A stretch of DNA of 49,056 nucleotides from an uncultured Bacteroidales bacterium. Its GTDB lineage: Bacteria; Bacteroidota; Bacteroidia; Bacteroidales; Bacteroidaceae. Where the stretch lies: assembly GCA_945833885.1 (NCBI GenBank), contig CAMAFY010000003.1, positions 1 to 49,056 on the forward strand, read 5' to 3'. Both the position numbers and the translations under genes were made by a program. Of this stretch, positions 8,764 through 17,664 are shown piece by piece; position 1 is the stretch's first letter, and every line of letters begins with the position of its first letter. A model generated the notes under the pieces. The model was not told where the DNA came from, did no database searches, and was given only the letters and a program-made list of their open reading frames with translations.

Positions 8764-9915
8764 ATGACTATTTCATCACATTCCGAAAACCAACACACGC
8801 CTTATTATCATTATGATTCGGGACTCCTTGCCCAGACCCTTGACAGTATTCGACGTGCTGTTGCCGATGCTCCCGCCTTCCGCGTACATTTTGCCGTGAA
8901 GGCCTGCGCCACTCCTGCCGTTCTCCGCCAGATTGCCGCTGCCGGACTTGGCGCCGATTGCGTAAGTGGCGGCGAGATCATCCGTGCCGTCGAGCAAGGG
9001 TTCGACCCTTCCAAGGTTGTCTTCGCCGGTGTCGGCAAGAGTGATTGGGAAATCCGTGAGGCCCTGACACGTGGCATTGCAACCTTCAATGTCGAGAGTC
9101 TTGAAGAACTTGAAGTCATCAACGACATTGCCATCGCTATGGGTGCTGTGGCTTCCGTGGCTTTCCGCATCAATCCCAATGTTGATGCCCATACCCACGA
9201 GAAGATTACCACCGGACTCAATGAGAACAAGTTCGGCATTGCCATGGAGGATATGCTTCCTGCCATCCGCAAAGCCCAGGAAATGTCGGGCATCCGCTTT
9301 GTAGGACTTCATTTCCATATCGGAAGTCAGATTACATCTTTCGAACCTTTTGAGGCGCTTTGCCACCGTATAAACGAACTTACTGACGCTCTTCGAAACG
9401 AGAACATCCATCTGCAAAGCATCAATGTAGGTGGTGGACTTGGCATTGACTACGAGCATCCCGAGGACCATCCTATCCCCGATTTCGAGGGATATTTCGG
9501 CACCTTCAAACGTCTGCTCCGCCTGGAGCCCGGACAGGAGTTGCACTTTGAACTCGGACGTGCCGTGGTGGCGCAGTCCGGAAGCCTTGTCACCCGTGTG
9601 CTTTACGTCAAGAAGGGTGTGCAGAAGCGGTTCATCATCGTCGATGCCGGAATGACCGACCTCGTAAGACCGGCCATGTACGGCAGTTTCCACAAACCTG
9701 AGAATCTTTCCGCTGCCGAACGTCATGAGGAACTGACGGACACTTACGACATTGTCGGCCCCATTTGCGAAAGCAGCGACGTCTTTGTCAAGGGCTATGT
9801 CCTGCCCCGGACGCAGCGTGGCGACATCATTGTCTTCAAAAGTGCCGGAGCATACGGCGAAATCATGGCATGTCAGTACAACTGCCGTCCGTTGCCGGGT
9901 AGTGTTTTCGAGTGA
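8764..9915 (+). CDS. lysA: Diaminopimelate decarboxylase
   Basis: 383 aa. Fold type III (alanine-racemase-like) PLP enzyme that converts meso-diaminopimelate to L-lysine, the last step of lysine synthesis. The PLP lysine lies in HFAVKACATP (Lys46). HFHIGSQI (about 184-191), the glycine loop NVGGGLGIDY (about 221) and the CESSDVF motif with Cys335 near the active site of the partner subunit are present. It starts at ATG 8764 and forms a functional pair with lysC upstream. Confidence 0.95.
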   Translation: MTISSHSENQHTPYYHYDSGLLAQTLDSIRRAVADAPAFRVHFAVKACATPAVLRQIAAAGLGADCVSGGEIIRAVEQGFDPSKVVFAGVGKSDWEIREALTRGIATFNVESLEELEVINDIAIAMGAVASVAFRINPNVDAHTHEKITTGLNENKFGIAMEDMLPAIRKAQEMSGIRFVGLHFHIGSQITSFEPFEALCHRINELTDALRNENIHLQSINVGGGLGIDYEHPEDHPIPDFEGYFGTFKRLLRLEPGQELHFELGRAVVAQSGSLVTRVLYVKKGVQKRFIIVDAGMTDLVRPAMYGSFHKPENLSAAERHEELTDTYDIVGPICESSDVFVKGYVLPRTQRGDIIVFKSAGAYGEIMACQYNCRPLPGSVFE

Positions 9916-10233
9916 TTCCGCTTTTCGTGCTTCCGTTCTTCCACACTCGTTGACAACAGTTCGGAAGGGTAATGCCCCACTTACAATAAGCAGAATTTGC
10001 GGTGGTAATTTTTAGAACCCACCTTATATTTCAGAATCGTATGGTTGCGACTATTGCTCTTTCAAAGGTGCAGTAGTCGCAATTCCTTTTTCGGCGACAG
10101 ATTCTACACAATGCGGCTACCGGAAAGATGACGAAAGACAGATGATGTGGCGGGCATTATAAGAAGGTGTGCAAAATCACTTTGCAATAAACTCGCCGGT
10201 TGCAGTTTCGGAATCCATCTAAAATCAAGGATT
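9916..10233. other. Intergenic region after lysA
   Basis: There is no gene before 10234. It holds a well-conserved copy of the dispersed repeat end (9977-10026). No clear terminator for lysA is seen. Confidence 0.5.
9977..10026 (+). repeat. Dispersed repeat, right end F (50 bp conserved)
   Basis: These 50 bp match 26715-26764 at 45 positions by my count, starting CCCACTTACAATAA and ending with the GGTGG...CCACCTT palindrome. It faces the hypothetical gene at 10234, 207 bp away. A left end is not evident. Confidence 0.75.
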
Positions 10234-10782
10234 ATGTTGGTGATACATCCCAAAGATAGCAGTACGGCCATGCTGCGCCTGCTGTATGAAGGACTGTCGG
10301 CCCGCGTGGTCGATGGCGATTGTTCCGTCAGGGAGATGACGCATCTGCTCCATCATACCTCGCCGCAGGAGCGCATTTATCTCCTCGGACACGGTTCCGA
10401 CCGGGGATTGTTTTACAGAAAGGACGACAGCAGGAAGGACTTTGACAAGATTGTTGTCGGACATCCCCATGGCTATTATTTGCGGAAGCATCCGGGAAAT
10501 ATCGTTGGCATTTGGTGTAATGCCGACCTTTTTGCAAAAGCCGAAAAACTTCATGGATTGTTTTCCGGCATGATCCTATCGGAGATGGAGGAGGCGGACA
10601 TGTACCATGTGGAGACTACGGAGGAGGAATTGGAGCGCGAGAACCGCAAACTTGCCATGCGTCTGCGCTCTCTCCTTGATGAGGGCATACCTTTACATGA
10701 AATTCCGGGACGGATGTTGGCATTGGACGACGTGCATTCTCCGTTAACCGACTTCAATTATAAGAATTTCTTTTATCTTTAA
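10234..10782 (+). CDS. Hypothetical protein with His-Gly and Cys dyad pattern
   Basis: 182 aa from ATG 10234 (MLVIHPKDSSTAMLRLL). The frame is open from 10147, but the upstream part looks random. I do not recognise a named family. Two hydrophobic strands end in candidate catalytic residues: RIYLLGHGSDRG (His53-Gly54) and NIVGIWCNAD (Cys95). A hydrophobic strand then HG, followed later by a hydrophobic strand then C, is the layout of clan CD (caspase-like/CHAT) peptidases, but it is short here and the assignment is speculative. The C-terminal third is charged and helical. No signal peptide, so probably cytoplasmic. It stands alone, with no operon partner. Confidence 0.75.
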   Translation: MLVIHPKDSSTAMLRLLYEGLSARVVDGDCSVREMTHLLHHTSPQERIYLLGHGSDRGLFYRKDDSRKDFDKIVVGHPHGYYLRKHPGNIVGIWCNADLFAKAEKLHGLFSGMILSEMEEADMYHVETTEEELERENRKLAMRLRSLLDEGIPLHEIPGRMLALDDVHSPLTDFNYKNFFYL

Positions 10783-11142
10783 GGCTGGTTCACTTTCATG
10801 CCCATACTTGTCCTTTCCAGCGGATTTCGTCCTGTCATCCGATCCGCCACTCCATATTCATTGCTGGGAAAGGCGGTCATCCAGCATTTGTCCCGGCATC
10901 TTCAGTACGGTAAACATCAAAAAAACTGCCTGTAAGTTTCCTTGCAGGCAGACGGATTTTTGTTTCCCAAAATGTGGAGCGCCGTGAGAATAATTGCTGT
11001 ATGCGGCAGTTCCACCTGTAAAACACAGCAATATCTTGTGTCTGTCCGATTGTCCATGCTGATGGGGCAATCGGATTTCCTATGTTTTCTCTTGCCTTCT
11101 CTCCCGTTTTTGCCGGTGAAGGGGAATCGGGATGTGTGGTGT
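10783..11142. other. Convergent intergenic region
   Basis: There is no gene between the hypothetical (+) and the porin (-). It contains a terminator hairpin (10919-10951). A shorter inverted repeat GGGGCAATCGGA near 11063 is not compelling. Confidence 0.5.
10919..10951 (-). terminator. Intrinsic terminator, minus strand
   Basis: Arms CTGCCTGTAAG (10926-10936) and CTTGCAGGCAG (10941-10951) pair over 11 bp with one wobble and a 4-nt loop. On the minus strand seven T follow (10919-10925). It would end porin transcripts about 190 nt after the stop codon. Confidence 0.75.
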
Positions 11143-12246
11143 TCAGAAGCGAATCATCAGTTCGCAGACCACTTTGTCCTGTTCGCTTTCCTTTGCACCG
11201 CCATGTGGATACCAGTAGTTTTCGTAGTTGAGGCGGATGTCGGTGGGGAAATAGGGGTTGCGGACGGAGAAAGTCATGCCCAAAGTCATGCGATGGCGTT
11301 CGGAATCGGTGAGGACCAGTTTCGAAGTTCCCTCTTTCAGTCCTTCTTTCCCCGAAGAGTGGTCCTGCATAAAGTCGTAACGTCCGAGGTAAGTCACCGC
11401 TTCGACGAAGGCGTTTTTCTTCTTGATGGTGTGTTTGTAGAACGTCATTGCCGACACCGCGCTGCAATCGTCAAAGGCGTTTTTGCCGTAGCATTTGCGT
11501 AGATATTCCGCCTCGATGTGCCAGCCTTTGCACTCAAAATAGGAGCCGATGTCGTACGATGTGTACGAAACCATGCGGTTGGCTATCTGCTGATGCTGTA
11601 TGCTCGGCACGATGGCCAGACCTTTGATGGGGAAATATTGGATGCGGGCGGAATATGCGGGCGATGAAAACCATGCGTTTTTCTGGTCGTCGAGGTTGGA
11701 ACCGTTGAAAATTCCGGCATCGATGGACAGCATTTTCCGTTGGTCGGTATGGAGGAAATCGTAGCCGACACAAAAACCCACGTCGCGGACATCGCCCACC
11801 TGTTTGGCGATGAAACTGCGGTTGGCGAAGAATTGTGCCGAAGGATTGCGGTGAGCGTCAATGGAAAAGGGCATACGTTGCTGACCGATGGTAAGGCGAA
11901 GACTCCTGAACGGGGTCACACGTACCCAAGCATCCTTCATCTTTATCGCCGATTCATCGCAAAGGTCCACTTCAAGTTTGTATTCCGAACGCTTTGACAT
12001 CTTGCCGTTTACCGATAATCGGGCGTTCCTCACCTCAAAACGCGAGGCGTCGAGGTCGGGTTCATACTCGTATTTTCCGCGTAGGATACCATGTATCTGC
12101 GGCATAAATTCCGCCCGGCGCTCGTTTTTGGTCAGTTTCTTTTCCAGTATCGTCAGCCGTTCCTCAGCATCCTGTGCCCAGATGCCCATGTGGCAACAGC
12201 AGGCAATGGCAAGCGTCAGCCAGCCTTTCTTTACGATTAACCTCAT
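11143..12246 (-). CDS. OprO/OprP-like outer-membrane porin
   Basis: 367 aa from the ATG at 12244-12246 (MRLIVKKGWLTLAIACC). A Sec signal peptide ends near GIWAQ, followed by a short coiled segment (AEERLTILEKKLTKNERR) as in trimeric porins. The rest is a run of alternating amphipathic strands (YEYEPDLDASRFEVRNARLS, YKLEVDLCDESAIKMKDAWV, RLTIGQQRMPFSID). The FEVRNARL...GQQRMPFS pattern is typical of the phosphate-selective porin O/P family (Pfam Porin_O_P). It ends in aromatic F, typical of BAM substrates. Phosphate specificity cannot be claimed. Confidence 0.8.
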   Translation of the reverse strand: MRLIVKKGWLTLAIACCCHMGIWAQDAEERLTILEKKLTKNERRAEFMPQIHGILRGKYEYEPDLDASRFEVRNARLSVNGKMSKRSEYKLEVDLCDESAIKMKDAWVRVTPFRSLRLTIGQQRMPFSIDAHRNPSAQFFANRSFIAKQVGDVRDVGFCVGYDFLHTDQRKMLSIDAGIFNGSNLDDQKNAWFSSPAYSARIQYFPIKGLAIVPSIQHQQIANRMVSYTSYDIGSYFECKGWHIEAEYLRKCYGKNAFDDCSAVSAMTFYKHTIKKKNAFVEAVTYLGRYDFMQDHSSGKEGLKEGTSKLVLTDSERHRMTLGMTFSVRNPYFPTDIRLNYENYWYPHGGAKESEQDKVVCELMIRF

Positions 12247-12639
12247 ACGTTTTTTTGAAATGTCATGTTTTCCGGACTGCCCATCGGGTGCGGATGTCCG
12301 GCGGATGGCGTGTCGCTGACGGAGTACGCGGTAGCCGGGCAACGTCCCCCTCAGCCACTTTTCCCGGTGTGTCCGGTGTCTGCTCGGGCGTTTCCGTCGG
12401 CAAAGGTAGGATGTAAGTGTGAAGAAGGTGTGACAATCGTGGTGAAACGGAGGCGGAAATGCAAAATGTAACAAAGATGTAATATCTCGTAAGCCCGCAC
12501 TTTGCAAAAAAAAACAAAAATAACATGTAACGACGTTAATAGGAAAAACTGTCGGCAATGCGCCGGCGACATTTTTCAGCCGTGGCCTTCATCAGGTGAG
12601 AGGTTGGACTTCGGCTTTCGTGCCTGTGGACGAAGGCGG

Positions 12640-12727
12640 GAAAAAGTGCGGAACTTCGCGTCAGAAAGTGCCGCTTTTTACGAGGGAAAGTTCCGATGTT
12701 CTCACCGGAAAGTTCCGATGTTTCCGC
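12640..12727. repeat. 22-bp tandem array, AAAGT-CCG dialect (4 units)
   Basis: Units at 12640, 12662, 12684 and 12706, each exactly 22 bp, share GAAAGTKCCG followed by a T-rich half (AGAAAGTGCCGCTTTTTA, GAAAGTTCCGATGTT, twice). No spacer lies between units. Confidence 0.85.
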
Positions 12728-13032
12728 CCCTCTTGTTGTCATTTTATGTTCGGCTTGATGAGGTTTGGAGGGCTTTTGGGGGATAAAATGTGATATAAAC
12801 ATCGCAAAAATCGGTGAAAAACGCAGCATTGTCTTGCTTGTTAGCACATTTTTTCATTTCTTTGCACCGAAAATATCCATGTCGACCGCATGGATTTTCT
12901 ATGATGTCGTCATCTCAGTTTTTCGTCGGTATCGGAAAACCTTTCTTGTTCGGCTGAACAATCTGAAATCCTAAGCCGCAAAGAGGGCAGAAGATGGTGA
13001 AACGTCACAGGGGAAACAACAAAGAAATTCAT

Positions 13033-13058
13033 GGTGGTAAATTATAGAAGCCACCTTT
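13033..13058 (+). repeat. Dispersed repeat end J, upstream of hppA
   Basis: GGTGGTAAATTATAGAAGCC + ACCTTT, ending 37 bp before the hppA ATG. Its reverse complement shares a perfect 17-mer AAAGGTGGCTTCTATAA with the repeat at 15299-15315, so inverted copies bracket hppA. Confidence 0.8.
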
Positions 13059-13095
13059 AACCTTAACCTAAAAATCATATTTTACAGTTTAAAAC

Positions 13096-15300
13096 ATGAA
13101 AAACATTCCAGAAGTATTTTGGCTTGTGCCGATAGCGTCGCTGGTGGCGCTGACAATGGCATGGTATTTCTTCAAGGCAATGATGAAAGCCGACGAAGGA
13201 ACACCGCGAATGCGTGAAATCGCAGAATACGTAAGACGTGGTGCAATGGCCTATCTCAAGCAGCAATACAAGGTCGTATTGATTGTTTTCATCGTCCTTG
13301 CTGTCGTGTTTTCCTTTATGGCTTATGTGCTGAAAGTGCAGAATCCTTGGGTGCCTTTTGCATTCCTCACCGGCGGTCTCTTCTCCGGTCTTGCCGGATT
13401 TTTCGGTATGAAGACTGCGACCTATGCCTCGGGACGTACAGCCAATGCAGCCTGCAAAGGCCTGGATGCCGGTCTGAAAATAGCCTTCCGTTCGGGTGCC
13501 GTCATGGGACTTGTGGTGGTAGGTCTCGGACTTCTCGATATTGCCGTATGGTTCATCATCCTCAATATGTTCTATCATGACGATTCCACTGCCCTGATCA
13601 CCATCACCACAACCATGCTGACCTTCGGTATGGGTGCCTCCACTCAGGCACTCTTTGCACGTGTAGGTGGCGGTATCTACACGAAGGCCGCCGACGTCGG
13701 TGCCGACATCGTGGGAAAGGTGGAAGCCGACATTCCCGAGGATGACCCCCGCAATCCCGCAACCATCGCCGACAATGTGGGCGACAATGTGGGCGATGTC
13801 GCAGGAATGGGTGCCGACCTTTACGAAAGTTATTGCGGCAGTATCCTCTCGACGGCTGCCCTTGGCGCCACCGCGTTTGCCATGAATCCTGCCATGCAAA
13901 TGAAGGCAGTTGTGGCACCGATGATCATTGCTTCGGTCGGAATCTTCCTCTCTCTCATCGGAATCTTCCTTGTCCGCACCAAAGAGGGCGCCTCTATGCG
14001 CGACCTTCTCCGCTCACTTTCTTTGGGAACCAACGTGAGTGCCGTGCTCATTGCCGTTGCCACCTTCGCCATCCTCTATCTTCTTGAAATCGACAACTGG
14101 CTTGGCGTCTCCTTCTCCGTGATAACCGGTCTGGCAGCCGGCGTCATCATCGGTCAGGCTACGGAATATTATACCAGCCACAGTTATAAACCGACGCAAA
14201 AGATTGCGGAAGCCGGTGTCACCGGCAGTGCGACGGTCATCATCAAGGGCATCGGAACGGGTATGATCTCCACATGTATCCCCGTTTTGACCATCGGTGT
14301 GGCCATCATGCTCAGTTATATGTGCGCCAATGGTTTCGACCTCAGTATGAGCGCCGACAGCATTTCGCGCGGACTCTACGGCATTGGTGTGGCGGCTGTC
14401 GGAATGCTCTCCACACTCGGCATCACACTTGCCACCGACGCCTATGGTCCTATCGCCGACAACGCCGGAGGAAATGCAGAAATGAGCGAACTTGGTGAGG
14501 AAATCCGTCACCGCACCGACGCCCTCGATGCCCTCGGAAACACCACGGCAGCAACAGGTAAGGGCTTCGCCATCGGTAGTGCCGCCCTTACGGCTTTGGC
14601 ATTGTTGGCATCGTATGTCGAGGAAATCAAGATAGCCATGGTGCGCGTGGCAGAAGAAGGCCATGTCTTTATGGATGCTGCCGGAAAGGTGTTCGACCCC
14701 GCTTCCGCTTCCATGCCCGACTTTATGGCGTACTTCCAGGTGACATTGATGAATCCTAAGGTGCTCGTGGGTGCGTTCATCGGTGCCATGGCAGCCTTCC
14801 TTTTCTGCGGACTTACCATGGAAGCCGTAGGACGTGCCGCACAGAAGATGGTGGAGGAAGTGCGTCGTCAGTTGCGCACAATCAAGGGAATCATGGAGGG
14901 TAAGGCAACTCCCGACTATGGACGTTGCGTGGAAATCTCCACCCAGGCTGCCCAGCATGAGATGATTATCCCCGCAGTTCTCGCCATCATTATTCCCGTA
15001 GTTGTGGGCATCGTTCTCGGTGTTGCCGGTGTCTTGGGCCTGCTCGTCGGCGGACTTGCTGCTGGTTTCACCCTTGCCGTGTTCATGGCAAATGCCGGTG
15101 GCGCGTGGGACAATGCCAAGAAGATGGTTGAGGAAGGCAATTTCGGAGGCAAGGGAAGTTTCAGCCACAAGGCCACCATCGTCGGTGACACCGTCGGCGA
15201 CCCCTTCAAGGATACCTCAGGTCCCAGCCTCAACATTCTCATCAAACTGATGTCGATGGTCAGCATCGTGATGGCCGGACTTACGGTTGCCTGTATGTAA
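13096..15300 (+). CDS. hppA: Membrane-bound proton/sodium-pumping pyrophosphatase
   Basis: 734 aa with about 16 hydrophobic membrane segments, the normal size for this family. It hydrolyses cytoplasmic pyrophosphate and pumps H+ and/or Na+ across the inner membrane. The catalytic loop DVGADIVGKVEADIPEDDPR with NPATIADNVGDNVGDVAGMG is intact, as are TDAYGPIADNAGG and the C-terminal GDTVGDPFKDTSGPSLNIL. The motif GNTTAATGKG has Ala where K+-independent enzymes have Lys, so a K+-dependent type is predicted. Related Bacteroides enzymes pump both Na+ and H+; which ion is used here is inference. Monocistronic, bracketed by inverted dispersed repeats. Confidence 0.95.
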   Translation: MKNIPEVFWLVPIASLVALTMAWYFFKAMMKADEGTPRMREIAEYVRRGAMAYLKQQYKVVLIVFIVLAVVFSFMAYVLKVQNPWVPFAFLTGGLFSGLAGFFGMKTATYASGRTANAACKGLDAGLKIAFRSGAVMGLVVVGLGLLDIAVWFIILNMFYHDDSTALITITTTMLTFGMGASTQALFARVGGGIYTKAADVGADIVGKVEADIPEDDPRNPATIADNVGDNVGDVAGMGADLYESYCGSILSTAALGATAFAMNPAMQMKAVVAPMIIASVGIFLSLIGIFLVRTKEGASMRDLLRSLSLGTNVSAVLIAVATFAILYLLEIDNWLGVSFSVITGLAAGVIIGQATEYYTSHSYKPTQKIAEAGVTGSATVIIKGIGTGMISTCIPVLTIGVAIMLSYMCANGFDLSMSADSISRGLYGIGVAAVGMLSTLGITLATDAYGPIADNAGGNAEMSELGEEIRHRTDALDALGNTTAATGKGFAIGSAALTALALLASYVEEIKIAMVRVAEEGHVFMDAAGKVFDPASASMPDFMAYFQVTLMNPKVLVGAFIGAMAAFLFCGLTMEAVGRAAQKMVEEVRRQLRTIKGIMEGKATPDYGRCVEISTQAAQHEMIIPAVLAIIIPVVVGIVLGVAGVLGLLVGGLAAGFTLAVFMANAGGAWDNAKKMVEEGNFGGKGSFSHKATIVGDTVGDPFKDTSGPSLNILIKLMSMVSIVMAGLTVACM

Positions 15301-15475
15301 AGGTGGCTTCTATAAATTAGAATTGTAGGTTTATGAGTCCGTTTCATCCGAAATATGACCATGATAGGACAAAAAACAATACTTGATTTTGTTTTGCCAT
15401 GGCGAGAAAACGAAGGAGCATCCAACCCATATTAACCTAAGAAACAACGTCTCTGATTTATAGAATTCATCAAAA
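15299..15475 (+). repeat. MITE-like dispersed element E
   Basis: The left end AAAGGTGGCTTCTATAAATT begins inside the hppA stop codon (15299). The right end CTGATTTATAGAATTCATC lies at 15453-15471. The subterminal part TTGTAGGTTTATGAGTCCG parallels TTGTCGGATTATGAGTTGC in element B (26591-26609). No ORF inside. Confidence 0.65.
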
Positions 15476-15824
15476 CTGATCAAGGCTGTAAGGACAACGG
15501 ACGGGTGTCCGCTCCCTACAGCCTTGCTTTTCCCCCGCTTACATCCTCACTTTTCGCCCCCCTCCTCTCCATTGCCGGATGTTGAGGATAGAGATAAACC
15601 GCCAAAATCCCCCATCACGGATTTCCTGGAAGTCGGACCGCTATGTGTGCAGAATCCGTTGAAAGGGTAGGGCATTGCGGAAAATGAGCATGTAAAGCGG
15701 GCTTTTCCTTTTATTGAAATTCGCCAGCAAAGGATTGTAATATCCATGAAACGGATGAGGAATTCCGTAGAAAACGCTGTGGATGACCAATGAATCTGGC
15801 GGGTTCGTCTTAACAAGTACAGCC
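15301..15824. other. Intergenic region hppA/sulfatase
   Basis: There is no gene. It contains element E (15299-15475) and the terminator (15481-15532), then about 290 bp in which I see nothing distinct. Confidence 0.6.
15481..15532 (+). terminator. Terminator candidate after hppA
   Basis: Arms CAAGGCTGTA (15481-15490) and TACAGCCTTG (15517-15526) enclose a second short stem (GGAC/GTCC) and are followed by CTTTT. It lies 180 bp beyond hppA, after element E. Confidence 0.6.
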
Positions 15825-17417
15825 ATGAACCACATTTGTCGGGCGTCATTCGCCCTTCCCCTTTTCCTTTTGACTCCAACCGCTTATGGCCAGGGACTGG
15901 AAGATGGTGGGCAACGTCCGCCGAATATCCTGCTTTTCCTTGTCGACGACATGGGGTGGCAGGACACTTCCGTTCCGTTTTGGGACACTTCCACCCACCT
16001 CAACCGGCGCTATCACACCCCGAATATGGAACGTCTAGCGTCGCAAGGCATGATGTTTACCCAAGCCTACGCCTCTGCCATCAGTTCGCCCACACGTTGC
16101 AGCCTGCTGACCGGCTGCAATGCCGCCCGTCATAGGGTGACGAACTGGACGTTGCACCGCGATAAGTCGACCGACAATCCGCATCCGTTGATAATGACAC
16201 CGGAATGGAACGTTAACGGCATCGCGCAAGTTCCGGGTACACCGCGTACCTTCGTCGCCACATCCTTTGTGCAGTTGCTGCATGATGCCGGATATCATAC
16301 CATCCATTGCGGCAAGGCGCATTGGGGAGCCATCGGTACCCCTGGTGAAGACCCCCATCATTTCGGCTTCGACGTCAACATTTCCGGGCATGCTGCTGGA
16401 GGGTTGGCAACCTATTATAGCGAGCGTAACTACGGACATGACGCGGAGGGACATCCCGTTTCGCCCATGGCGGTGCCTGGATTGGAGAAATATTGGCAGA
16501 CGGGGACGTTTGTGACGGAGGCCCTTACGCGTGAGGCCATCGCCGCACTCGACAGTGCAAAGGCGGAAGACCGCCCGTTTTTCCTCTACATGGCACACTA
16601 TGCCATCCATGTTCCCATTGACCCCGACCCGCGATACCTCGACCGTTATCTCGCAGAAGGGCTCTCCACAAAGGAGGCGGCCTACGCCACACTCATCGAA
16701 GGTATGGACAAAAGTTTGGGCGACCTCATGCGATGGCTTGAGGAACATGGGGAGGCGGAGCGTACGGTGGTCATCTTCATGAGCGACAACGGCGGATATG
16801 CTACGGGAACACATTGGCGCGATGAGCCGCTTTATACACAGAACTTCCCTCTCCGCTGTGGAAAAGGCTCGGCCTATGAAGGGGGAATCCGAGAACCTAT
16901 GATTGTCAGATGGCCGGGTGTGACGCCTGCTGGCAGTCGACAACAATCGCCTGTCATCATTGAGGATTTCTATCCTACTATCCTGGACATCGCAGGAATA
17001 CACCTGCCACGCCGGCTGCCGCAAACCGTTGATGGCGAAAGTTTCGTGCCATTGCTCCGTGGAGAAGCCGGAAAACGCAACAGAACATTGCTGTGGAACT
17101 GTCCGAATGTATGGGATAACAGCGGTCCGGGAATCGGACCTTCGTGTTCCGTGCGTCAGGACAACTGGAAAATGATTTATTTCTACGATACCGGACGTCA
17201 TGAACTCTACAATATCGCCGAGGATATCGGTGAGGAGCATGACCTTGCGCTGCAACGGCCGGAGATTGTGCGGCGATTGTCGAAAATTCTTGGACACCGT
17301 TTGCGGAAAATGCGGGCACAACGTCCCGTATTTATAAAAACCGGTAAGCCATGCCCATGGCCCGATGAGGTGGAGAATCTTGGAAAACAGACTCAGGAAA
17401 ACGGCAAAAGGGAGTAG
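15825..17417 (+). CDS. Secreted serine-type (anSME-dependent) sulfatase
   Basis: 530 aa from ATG 15825 (MNHICRASFALPLFLLTPTA), chosen because it gives a clean Sec signal peptide ending near YGQG; an in-frame ATG at 15783 would bury it. Alkaline-phosphatase superfamily, sulfatase S1 type. The activation motif is SSPTRCSLLTG with Ser87 as the residue converted to formylglycine (S-x-P-T-R), so maturation needs an anaerobic radical-SAM enzyme rather than FGE. Other metal/active-site motifs are LVDDMGWQD, CGKAHWG, MSDNGG and GKGSAYEGGIREPMIVRWPG. It removes sulfate from glycans in the periplasm; the substrate cannot be told. An AraC-type regulator follows on the same strand, 247 bp on. Confidence 0.9.
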   Translation: MNHICRASFALPLFLLTPTAYGQGLEDGGQRPPNILLFLVDDMGWQDTSVPFWDTSTHLNRRYHTPNMERLASQGMMFTQAYASAISSPTRCSLLTGCNAARHRVTNWTLHRDKSTDNPHPLIMTPEWNVNGIAQVPGTPRTFVATSFVQLLHDAGYHTIHCGKAHWGAIGTPGEDPHHFGFDVNISGHAAGGLATYYSERNYGHDAEGHPVSPMAVPGLEKYWQTGTFVTEALTREAIAALDSAKAEDRPFFLYMAHYAIHVPIDPDPRYLDRYLAEGLSTKEAAYATLIEGMDKSLGDLMRWLEEHGEAERTVVIFMSDNGGYATGTHWRDEPLYTQNFPLRCGKGSAYEGGIREPMIVRWPGVTPAGSRQQSPVIIEDFYPTILDIAGIHLPRRLPQTVDGESFVPLLRGEAGKRNRTLLWNCPNVWDNSGPGIGPSCSVRQDNWKMIYFYDTGRHELYNIAEDIGEEHDLALQRPEIVRRLSKILGHRLRKMRAQRPVFIKTGKPCPWPDEVENLGKQTQENGKRE

Positions 17418-17530
17418 TCGCAACAGAAAGAAAGTGCGGAAAACAAGAAAGATGTTGGAAAAACTTCTGAAAACTATTATTTGTTTTGTAGTTTTTATTT
17501 AATTTTGCACCAAGAAACACAAACAATACT

Positions 17531-17649
17531 GGTGGTCTTCCATTCCTTGTCGCCATGCTTGTTCAAAAAAAGTGCTGTTTTAGCACTGAGTGTACAAGCA
17601 TCAAAACAATGATAATGATTTAGGACTGTAATTTACGGAGTCCACCTTT
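17531..17649 (+). repeat. Short dispersed element K (candidate)
   Basis: GGTGGTCTTCC (17531) and, inverted, GGTGGACTCCGTAAATTAC (from 17649) act as ends about 119 bp apart. Inside is a small hairpin AGTGCT/AGCACT. The right end stops 15 bp before the AraC start codon. The left end is less certain than the right. Confidence 0.5.
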
Positions 17650-17664
17650 ATAAACAGAACCTCA

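Larger units (their letters stand above)
12247..13095. other. Divergent intergenic region, porin/hppA
   Basis: 849 bp with no supported gene; overlapping short ORFs on both strands are compositionally random. It contains a four-unit 22-bp array (12640-12727) and a dispersed repeat end just before hppA (13033-13058). Promoters for both genes must lie here, but no box is unambiguous. Confidence 0.6.

Noticed and set aside
12247..12558. N-terminal extension of the porin
   Set aside because: It would put the signal peptide in the middle of the protein; the ATG at 12244-12246 gives a normal signal sequence.
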